Positions 31,949 to 37,765 of a DNA stretch of 37,765 nucleotides are shown here, piece by piece. The translations under genes and the position numbers were made by a program. The first letter of the stretch is position 1, and each line of letters starts with the position of its first letter. Below the pieces are notes generated by a model. The model worked only from the letters and a program-made list of their open reading frames with translations. It was not told the origin of the DNA and made no database searches. Source of the stretch: Gottfriedia acidiceleris (GTDB lineage Bacteria; Bacillota; Bacilli; Bacillales; Bacillaceae_G); the NCBI RefSeq assembly GCF_002128425.1, contig NZ_NESS01000023.1, forward strand, positions 1 to 37,765, read 5' to 3'.

Positions 31949-33931
31949 ATGTTTAAAGCAAAAGGACTAACATTTTTACTAATAATATCGTGTTTGTTTA
32001 GTACCACCTTTTCACAAAACGTTTTTTCACAATCAATGCCTCCTACTAAGGATACAATTAAGTCGAATGAAAAAATGTATAGCGAATTAAATTTCAAAGA
32101 TAAGCAAGATTTTAATGATGCTCATAAAGGATTCATAGCACCATTAATGCAAGACCAATTAAAAAATTCAAAAGGTGATGTCATTTGGAATCGTGATCAA
32201 TATTCAATTATTAATGATGGGCCAGCGCCTTTAACTGTCAATCCATCCTTATGGAGACAAGCTCAATTACTAAATACTCCCGGACTTTATAAAGTAGTCG
32301 ATGGGGTATATCAAATTCGTGGGCAAGATGTATCTGTAATGACAATTGTAGAAGGTAAAACGGGTTTAATTATATTAGATACATTATCATCGATTGAAAC
32401 TGCTAAAACAGCATTGGAATTATATTATGCGAGTCGCCCGAAAAAACCAGTCAGTGCGGTAGTTATTAGTCATAGCCATGCTGATCATTTTGGAGGAGTA
32501 AAAGGAGTAGTACAATACGCCACTAATCCAGAAAGGGTACCGATAATTGCTCCATTAAACTTTTCGAAGGAAGTAGTAAGTGAGAATATCCTTTTAGGTA
32601 ATATCATGTCACAAAGAGCTGGGTATATGTTCGGAAATCTTTTACCTATAAATAAAAAAGGATACGTAACAAATGGGATTGGACCTAGAATTAGTACTGG
32701 TACAATCAGCTTTTTGCCACCGACAATTGAGATAAAAGATAAAATACAAAATATGGAAATAGATGGAGTTAAGTTTAAGTTTTTATTAACGTTAAATACT
32801 GAGGCACCTTCAGAGATGCATTATTACATATATGATTACAAAACTTTAGTAGTGGCTGAAAATACGGGTCATACTATGCATAATTTTTACACTTTAAGAG
32901 GAGCAAAAACTCGAGATGCTTCTGAGTGGGTAGAGGCTTTGGATGATACAATTAAGTTATTTGGTAAAGAAGAAATCGATACATTAATTACAGCACATAG
33001 TTGGCCGTTATGGGGGAAAGCTCGTGTAATAGAGCACCTTACAATGCAACGAGATTTATACAAGTATATTCATGATCAAACAATACGCCTTGCCAACAAC
33101 GGGTACACTGCAGATGAAATAGCTGAACAAATAAAATTACCCGGTAGTCTTGATAAATATTGGGCGAATCGAGGATATTATGGTAATTTGAAGCAAAATG
33201 CAAAAGCAGTTTACAATTATTATTTAGGTTATTTTAATGGTAATCCTTCTGATTTAGATCCTCTCCCACAAGAAGAGACTGGTACTAAATATGTTCAATA
33301 TATGGGTGGCGAAAAGAAGATTCTGAAGCTAGCAAAAATGGACTTTGATAAAGGTGAATATCGATGGGTAGCACAAGTTTTGAAAAACGTTGTAATGGCA
33401 AATCCGAATAACAAAGAGGCAAGGAGCTTACTAGCTAAATCTTACGAGCAGTTAGGATACATGGCCGAATCTGCATCCTGGAGAAATGTATATTTGACAG
33501 GTGCAAAAGAATTGAGAAAAGGTATTGTGAAGATAGATGATTTACAAACAATAAGTACTTTAGACCAACAAACAATTTTAAATATGAAAGTAAACGATTT
33601 TTTTGATTATATTTCGATTACACTTAATGGTCCAAATGCAGAGAATAAGAGTTTTACATTTAATGTGAATTTTACTGATTTAAAAACAAAATACACAATT
33701 GATGTTAAGAACGCTGTTTTTAATTATAGTAATGGTTTAACTGCTTCTAACCCTGATGCAACACTACTTGTAGATAAAGTAACTTTTTATTTAATTATGT
33801 TTGGGCAACTTGATATAAATCAGGCAATTGCAAATGGAAAGTTAAACATTACTGGGAACAAAGAGAAATTTAAAGAGATGGTAAATTTATTTGATCACTT
33901 TAATCCATCAGTCAAGATTGTTACTCCATAA
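31949..33931 (+). CDS. Secreted type III alkylsulfatase (SdsA1/BDS1-like)
   Basis: A 660-aa zinc metallo-beta-lactamase-fold sulfatase that hydrolyses alkyl sulfates such as dodecyl sulfate to alcohol and sulfate. Signal peptide at ~1-28. The metal motif SHSHADH gives His175, His177, Asp179 and His180; Glu289 (APSEMH), Glu304 (AENTGH) and His350 (TAHSWPLWG) complete the two-zinc site. A dimerisation region (~430-530) and a C-terminal SCP2-like domain (~545-655) follow, the full SdsA1 architecture. AGAAGGAG precedes the ATG. It stands alone. Together with the ASST-like gene it suggests handling of sulfate esters. I see no lipobox; it is likely exported free. Confidence 0.92.
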   Translation: MFKAKGLTFLLIISCLFSTTFSQNVFSQSMPPTKDTIKSNEKMYSELNFKDKQDFNDAHKGFIAPLMQDQLKNSKGDVIWNRDQYSIINDGPAPLTVNPSLWRQAQLLNTPGLYKVVDGVYQIRGQDVSVMTIVEGKTGLIILDTLSSIETAKTALELYYASRPKKPVSAVVISHSHADHFGGVKGVVQYATNPERVPIIAPLNFSKEVVSENILLGNIMSQRAGYMFGNLLPINKKGYVTNGIGPRISTGTISFLPPTIEIKDKIQNMEIDGVKFKFLLTLNTEAPSEMHYYIYDYKTLVVAENTGHTMHNFYTLRGAKTRDASEWVEALDDTIKLFGKEEIDTLITAHSWPLWGKARVIEHLTMQRDLYKYIHDQTIRLANNGYTADEIAEQIKLPGSLDKYWANRGYYGNLKQNAKAVYNYYLGYFNGNPSDLDPLPQEETGTKYVQYMGGEKKILKLAKMDFDKGEYRWVAQVLKNVVMANPNNKEARSLLAKSYEQLGYMAESASWRNVYLTGAKELRKGIVKIDDLQTISTLDQQTILNMKVNDFFDYISITLNGPNAENKSFTFNVNFTDLKTKYTIDVKNAVFNYSNGLTASNPDATLLVDKVTFYLIMFGQLDINQAIANGKLNITGNKEKFKEMVNLFDHFNPSVKIVTP

Positions 33932-33955
33932 GAAATTAAAAATAGGTGAAAAAAG

Positions 33956-33987
33956 CATTCTTCAAGAGTTATGGAGAATGTTTTTTT
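33956..33987 (+). terminator. Terminator of the alkylsulfatase gene
   Basis: CATTCT (33956-33961) pairs with AGAATG (33975-33980), extended by a G-U and a C-G pair, followed by seven Ts, 25 nt after the stop codon. Confidence 0.75.
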
Positions 33988-34191
33988 GTGGGTTTTCCAT
34001 TTTAAAAATTCAGAAAATTACCGAACTAATTTTATTCATTTTTTTGTATATAGTCTATGAAAATAAAGATCAAAAATCATGACATTTTTACTAAAAAAAG
34101 AGTGATAATTTTCCTATATACAGGTTCTTTATTTTAGAATTTCAATCAAGTCTAGAGCTTTATTAACAAGGAAAGTCAATATCAAACAATA

Positions 34192-34206
34192 ACAAAGCGC
34201 TTTCAT
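34192..34206 (-). promoter_or_regulatory. CcpA cre site
   Basis: On the minus strand this reads ATGAAAGCGCTTTGT, matching the strong cre consensus WTGAAARCGYTTWNN throughout. It lies 459 bp before the LysP-like gene in a 733-bp gap with no other gene, so carbon-catabolite control of that gene is inferred. Its distance is large, so it could regulate an unseen promoter. Confidence 0.6.
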
Positions 34207-34419
34207 TATATAATTTTTTCCATTCTAAAAATTAATAGTTGAAGAATGTTAAACTAGGACTTAATATATATTTATCGTTTCAAATAAATATACGTTTTTT
34301 GAAAAAACAACTATTCTTAAATAACTCTAAATTATCTAAACAGTGAAAAAACTCCTTCTATTTTTCGCCATATTATGATAATTTTAATTAAGTACATTTC
34401 GATGATGAAAGCAAAAAAA

Positions 34420-34434
34420 ATGAAAACGCTATCA
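34420..34434 (+). promoter_or_regulatory. CcpA cre site
   Basis: ATGAAAACGCTATCA matches WTGNAANCGNWNNCW at every defined position. It is 231 bp before the LysP-like gene. With the site at 34192 it makes two cre sites in one leader region. Confidence 0.6.
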
Positions 34435-34664
34435 GCATTGAGCGTATCAGATTTGTTCCTTTGTTAAATTCAGAAGGGAGGATTTTCATCTTTACATTGC
34501 TCAGTTTCCAGGCTTAGTATTAAATAGGTAACTTAGTCTGTGATTTGTAAATGTCTGACTAATTGACAATACCAATGGATCGATTGGAATTTGAGCTATA
34601 AAAAGATTTAATCAGCCTTTTTCGTTTTTGGGGGAATTTCAATTTATAGTAAAGAGGTGTATTC
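34435..34664 (+). promoter_or_regulatory. Upstream region of the LysP-like gene
   Basis: TTGACA occurs at 34563-34568 but no good -10 follows at the right distance. A good ribosome-binding-like AAGGGAGG near 34474 has no ATG, GTG or TTG suitably after it. I see no lysine riboswitch or T-box core. The gap from 33988 to 34664 otherwise holds only AT-rich sequence and the two cre sites. Confidence 0.3.
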
Positions 34665-36152
34665 ATGCAAAATACAAACCGTAAAAATGATTTCACTATT
34701 CAAAGTAACGCGCCTGAAAAAGAGCACTTAGAAAGAAAACTAAAAACGAGACATTTAACAATGATCGCTATGGGTGGTACGATTGGTACTGGTCTGTTTT
34801 TGGCGAGTGGTGCAACTATTCATGATGCAGGACCAGGTGGAGCTCTTGTTGCTTATTTAATTGCTGGTATAATGGTTTATTTCCTAATGACTAGCTTAGC
34901 TGAAATGGCAACTTTAATTCCAATTTCGGGTTCTTTTAGCACATATACTTCAAGATTTGTCGATCCAGCTCTTGGTTTCGCTGTTGGTTGGAATTATTGG
35001 TATAACAATGCAATCATTCTTGCTCTAGAGCTATCAGCTTCGGCTTTAATTATGAAATATTGGTTCCCACATACTCCAGGGATTGTATGGAGTGCTATAT
35101 TTCTTGTTTTAATTTTTGGATTAAATGTACTATCTGTAAAAGGATATGGAGAATCTGAGTTTTGGTTTTCAATTATTAAAGTAGCTACAATAATCATCTT
35201 TATTATAGTTGGATTATTAATGATTTTCGGAATCATGAGTGGTCATACAGGTGGATTCGATAATTTCACAAAAGGAGAAGCACCATTTAAAGGTGGTTTC
35301 TTATCAATCTTTAGTGTATTTATGATTGTAGGTTTTGCTTTCCAAGGAACTGAAATGGTTGGAGTAACTGCAGGTGAAAGTGAAAATCCTGAAAAGAATA
35401 TTCCGAAAGCAATCAAGCAAATCTTCTGGCGTATTTTATTATTCTACGTATTAGCGATTTTCGTAATCGGCTGTTTAATCAGCTATACAGATCCAAACTT
35501 ATTAGGTGGAGACGTTGATAATATTGCGATTAGTCCATTTACATTAGTATTTAAACATGCAGGACTTGCTTTTGCAGCTGCTGCAATGAATACAGTTATA
35601 TTAACTTCAGTGTTATCAGCAGGTAATTCAAGCTTATACGTCGGTTCTCGTGTACTTTGGGTATTAGCTGAAGAAGGAAAAGCACCAAAGTTCTTAAGAA
35701 AAGTAAACAAAGGTGGAGTTCCAGTTAGTGCATTAATTGCAACAACATTAATTGGTGCGCTTTGCTTTTTAACTTCATTATTTGGTGATGGTACAGTATA
35801 CTCTTGGTTATTAAATGCAGCAGGACTAGCAGGTTATATTTCTTGGTTAGGTATTTCAATTACGCATTACCGCTTCCGTAAAGCTTATATTGCTCAAGGA
35901 AGAAAATTAAAAGATTTACCTTATTTAGCAAAATGGTTCCCGTTAGGTCCAATTTTAGCGACAGTTTTATGTTTAGTTGCAATGCTTGGAACGAATTATG
36001 GAGCATTTACTGGAGATAAAATTGACTGGTATGGTGTAGCAGTTTCTTATATTGGACTTCCATTATTTATTCTTGGATACCTTGGCTATAAAGTAGTTAT
36101 GAAAACGAAAAAGGTTAAATTAGAAGAAGCTGATTTCAGCAGTGAATTATAA
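34665..36152 (+). CDS. lysP: LysP-like basic amino acid permease
   Basis: A 495-aa APC-superfamily amino acid/proton symporter with 12 membrane segments. Its similarity to E. coli LysP is strong over the whole length, for example RHLTMIAMGGTIGTGLF, SASGSF-like SGSF, GWNYWYN, GFAFQGTEMVGVTAGESE and NIPKAIKQ. This favours lysine over other substrates, but related arginine or histidine permeases share much of this. GAGGTG lies 7 nt before the ATG. It is monocistronic with a strong terminator. Two cre sites upstream suggest repression or activation by CcpA. Confidence 0.85.
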   Translation: MQNTNRKNDFTIQSNAPEKEHLERKLKTRHLTMIAMGGTIGTGLFLASGATIHDAGPGGALVAYLIAGIMVYFLMTSLAEMATLIPISGSFSTYTSRFVDPALGFAVGWNYWYNNAIILALELSASALIMKYWFPHTPGIVWSAIFLVLIFGLNVLSVKGYGESEFWFSIIKVATIIIFIIVGLLMIFGIMSGHTGGFDNFTKGEAPFKGGFLSIFSVFMIVGFAFQGTEMVGVTAGESENPEKNIPKAIKQIFWRILLFYVLAIFVIGCLISYTDPNLLGGDVDNIAISPFTLVFKHAGLAFAAAAMNTVILTSVLSAGNSSLYVGSRVLWVLAEEGKAPKFLRKVNKGGVPVSALIATTLIGALCFLTSLFGDGTVYSWLLNAAGLAGYISWLGISITHYRFRKAYIAQGRKLKDLPYLAKWFPLGPILATVLCLVAMLGTNYGAFTGDKIDWYGVAVSYIGLPLFILGYLGYKVVMKTKKVKLEEADFSSEL

Positions 36153-36166
36153 TTAAAGATTTTTTA

Positions 36167-36203
36167 AGCTCAATCTATTATTCGTATAGATTGAGCTTTT
36201 TTT
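36167..36203 (+). terminator. Terminator of the LysP-like gene
   Basis: A perfect 12-bp stem, AGCTCAATCTAT (36167-36178) with 36186-36197, 7-nt loop and a long T-run. Confidence 0.93.
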
Positions 36204-36269
36204 ATGTATTTTTTTTTAGAATTGAGGAAAATTAATAATGTTATTTATGTTCGAAAGGAGATTAAAAAT

Positions 36270-36458
36270 ATGAACAATTCATTAACAGAACTTGAATTAG
36301 AAAACCTTCGTCATATAATCGGAGGGCATAGTACAATCGCTAATAAATTAGAGGCGTATGCTCAAAGCTGCTCTGATCCTGAATTAAGAGCTTTATTAGA
36401 AAGAGACGCTCAATCAGCAACGCAATCTAAGCAACAGCTTTTAAATTTTTTAGGATAA
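36270..36458 (+). CDS. Small CotF/YraG-like spore coat protein
   Basis: A 62-aa helical protein starting MNNSLTELELENLRHIIGG, resembling the short YraG/YhcQ-type proteins related to the N-terminal part of spore coat protein CotF. ATG 36270 has AAAGGAG 9 nt upstream; an in-frame ATG at 36204 falls in the tail of the preceding terminator and is rejected. The second half of a CotF-type protein follows 13 nt later as a separate gene, so the two probably act together in the coat. Gln/Ser-rich composition fits coat proteins. Confidence 0.75.
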   Translation: MNNSLTELELENLRHIIGGHSTIANKLEAYAQSCSDPELRALLERDAQSATQSKQQLLNFLG

Positions 36459-36471
36459 GGGGATTATTATT

Positions 36472-36726
36472 ATGTTTCAAGATAAAGATATGGTCAATGA
36501 TTACTTAGCAGGTCTTAACGCTAGCTTAACAGCTTATGCTGGATTCATTAATGAGTCTAATAATAACGAATTAAGACAAACTTTAATTCAATTACGCAAT
36601 CAAGATGAAGCACGTCAACGTACATTGTACAATTATGCACTTCAAAAAGGATTTTACAAGCCTGCAGCACCTGCATCAGATGAGATTGTACAACAATTCA
36701 AATCTGAATTAACTTCTAATCAGTAA
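36472..36726 (+). CDS. CotF-domain spore coat protein
   Basis: An 84-aa protein matching the Coat_F family: QDKDMVNDYLAGLNASLTAY, then LRQTLIQLRNQDE and the KGFYKPAAPAS turn near the end. AAGGGG lies 9 nt before the ATG. It is the likely operon partner of the 62-aa protein upstream. B. subtilis CotF is made as one precursor and cut in two, so separate genes for the two halves are a plausible equivalent. Late sporulation expression is expected; I could not identify a SigK promoter with confidence. Confidence 0.85.
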   Translation: MFQDKDMVNDYLAGLNASLTAYAGFINESNNNELRQTLIQLRNQDEARQRTLYNYALQKGFYKPAAPASDEIVQQFKSELTSNQ

Positions 36727-36735
36727 AAATAGTTG

Positions 36736-36767
36736 AAAAAGGCATTCGAAATTCGAACGCCTTTTTT
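36736..36767. terminator. Terminator between coat genes and the TetR gene
   Basis: AAAAAGGC pairs with GCCTTTTT, with an inner TTCGA/TCGAA stem after one mismatch. The T-run serves the coat operon on the plus strand; the A-run lets it also end the converging TetR transcript. Confidence 0.88.
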
Positions 36768-36778
36768 TATTGAATGTT

Positions 36779-37360
36779 TTATTCATTTTTAAAACCGTAC
36801 CAAAAATTCTTCCATATATTTGAAATCCTAGGCTTCATCTTTTCAGCTCCATAATAGGATAGTTCTATAAAGATGCCATCAATTAAACAGTAATAAGACA
36901 TAACAAAATCTTCTACATTTCCTGTTCGAATTTCACCATTTTTAATTCCTTTATCGATCACAGATCTTAAAATAGTCGACATTGCTTCCTCAGATTCCAT
37001 GAACTGTTTATGTAACTGATCCTTTAATGGTTCAGGAGAAAAAAAGACAGCGCGGTTCACGAAAGTAGATTGCTCCTCGAATTCAATATAATATTCAAAC
37101 GTTAAGTTTAGAATTTGGTAAAGTTGTTCCTTCGCAGATAGTTCGCTAATTTTTCCCATCAGCTCGTCTACTTTTTTCACATGAAGCCATAAAATATTTT
37201 CATAAATGGTAAGAAAGATATCCTCCTTACTTTTAAAATGGTTATATATTGACGGTTTCTGAATTCCAACTACTTTTGCGATTTCAGTTAAACTTGTACC
37301 TTCATAGCCATTTTTGGAAAACAGGGCAAGTGCTGCTGCAATAATCTTATCCTTTGTCAT
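36779..37360 (-). CDS. TetR/AcrR-family transcriptional regulator
   Basis: A 193-aa repressor. The N-terminal helix-turn-helix (~residues 22-45, including TSLTEIAKVVGIQKPSIYNH) is clear; the rest is an all-helical ligand-binding domain. I choose the ATG at 37360, which is 6 nt after GGAGG; an in-frame ATG at 37366 would directly abut it. Its promoter carries a CTAAC-N4-GTTAG palindrome, suggesting autoregulation. No efflux pump or enzyme lies beside it in the window, so its targets are unknown; they may lie beyond the right edge. Confidence 0.88.
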   Translation of the reverse strand: MTKDKIIAAALALFSKNGYEGTSLTEIAKVVGIQKPSIYNHFKSKEDIFLTIYENILWLHVKKVDELMGKISELSAKEQLYQILNLTFEYYIEFEEQSTFVNRAVFFSPEPLKDQLHKQFMESEEAMSTILRSVIDKGIKNGEIRTGNVEDFVMSYYCLIDGIFIELSYYGAEKMKPRISNIWKNFWYGFKNE

Positions 37361-37375
37361 CTTCATCCTCCGAAA

Positions 37376-37422
37376 CTAACTCTTGTTAGCTAGATTATAA
37401 ACTGGAATCTTTGTGAAGTCTA
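37376..37422 (-). promoter_or_regulatory. tetR promoter and putative operator
   Basis: On the minus strand TAGACT (37417-37422), a 17-nt spacer and a perfect TATAAT (37394-37399) form a good SigA promoter. The inverted repeat CTAAC-TCTT-GTTAG (37376-37389) follows the -10 and precedes GGAGG, where a bound TetR would block transcription. Confidence 0.65.
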
Positions 37423-37473
37423 AATATTGTTAATATTTATTGCAAAAAAGCTTCGTTTGGGAGAGTTGTGGTA

Positions 37474-37765
37474 AGTAAAAAAGCAAAAACGAGAAACATA
37501 CTTACTCATAAGAGGTTCATGAGTAAGTATAATAGCAAAAATCTAAAATGTAGTTACTCATTTCATGAGTTAGTAAAAAAGCAAAAACGAGAAATGTAGT
37601 TACTCTTAAAGGGTTCATGAGTAAGTAAAAAAGCAAAAATGAGAAATGTAGTTACTCATAAGAGGTTCATGAGTAAGTATAATAGCAAAAACGAGAAATG
37701 TAGTTACTCATAAAGGGTTCATGAGTAAGTAAAAAAGCAAAAACGAGAAATGTAGTTACTCATAA
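37474..37765 (+). repeat. 52-bp tandem repeat array with a hairpin per unit
   Basis: Units start at 37474, 37526, 37572, 37624, 37676 and 37728, a 52-bp period with one 46-bp unit (6-nt deletion). Each has AGTAAAAAAGCAAAAACGAG or a TATAAT variant, then an inverted repeat TTACTCAT...ATGAGTAA. Units 2 and 5 share the TATAAT variant, hinting at a three-unit higher order. The array continues past the window edge. There are no unique spacers, so it is not CRISPR. I see no gene in 37423-37765. Confidence 0.9.

Noticed and set aside
34435-34664. Lysine riboswitch or T-box before the LysP-like gene
   Set aside because: Neither the L-box core nor the T-box sequence is visible.
37474-37765. CRISPR array
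   Set aside because: The whole 52-bp unit repeats; there are no unique spacers and no cas genes.

Overview
The window looks like chromosome from a low-G+C, endospore-forming Bacillaceae species. The evidence is AT-rich sequence, strong AGGAG-type ribosome binding sites, U-tailed terminators, a GerA-family germinant-receptor subunit, two CotF-like coat proteins, a ydaO-type c-di-AMP riboswitch and CcpA-type cre sites. I cannot name the genus. I see no tRNA, rRNA, CRISPR array, IS element, phage gene or replication origin.

Layout. (1) 1-8240 is a monovalent-cation block: a CPA1 antiporter on the minus strand, a KtrB/KtrA-type K+ uptake pair, a GerN/NapA-type CPA2 antiporter, and KimA behind a c-di-AMP riboswitch with its terminator. 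A tandem pair of unknown 62-residue peptide genes (5261-5835) sits inside it, each behind the same near-invariant hairpin leader. (2) 8267-9444 holds a KefF/MdaB-like flavin oxidoreductase and a MarR regulator with matching palindromic operators. (3) 9715-13487 is a compact four-gene run: ferritin-like protein, arylsulfotransferase-family protein and two tandem class-3 lipases, the first of which has lost its catalytic serine. (4) 14057-22099 encodes a 2680-residue secreted subtilisin-like protease with a dockerin-like segment, Shr-type domains and InlB-type repeats. (5) 22508-27606 holds a LysR regulator and a three-subunit molybdenum hydroxylase (Mo, FAD, 2Fe-2S), with two unrecognised minus-strand genes after it, one too short for ordinary gene calling. 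(6) 28549-33987 holds an AI-2E-family membrane protein, a decayed LysR gene, an orphan GerA A subunit and a secreted type III alkylsulfatase. (7) 34192-37422 holds a LysP-like permease with two upstream cre sites, a pair of CotF-like coat proteins and a TetR regulator. (8) From 37474 to the window edge is a 52-bp tandem repeat whose units each carry a hairpin.

How the parts work together. The clearest theme is potassium and sodium control: uptake by KtrB/KtrA and KimA, export by two antiporters, and c-di-AMP repression of kimA. A weaker theme is use of sulfate esters and lipids from the environment (arylsulfotransferase, alkylsulfatase, lipases, giant protease). Gene decay is visible at three places (13536-13622, 23504-23659, 29639-30234). 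The least explained items, and the best candidates for something undescribed, are the duplicated peptide genes with identical hairpin leaders, the active/inactive lipase pair in an operon with a ferritin-like protein, and the hairpin-bearing 52-bp repeat array.
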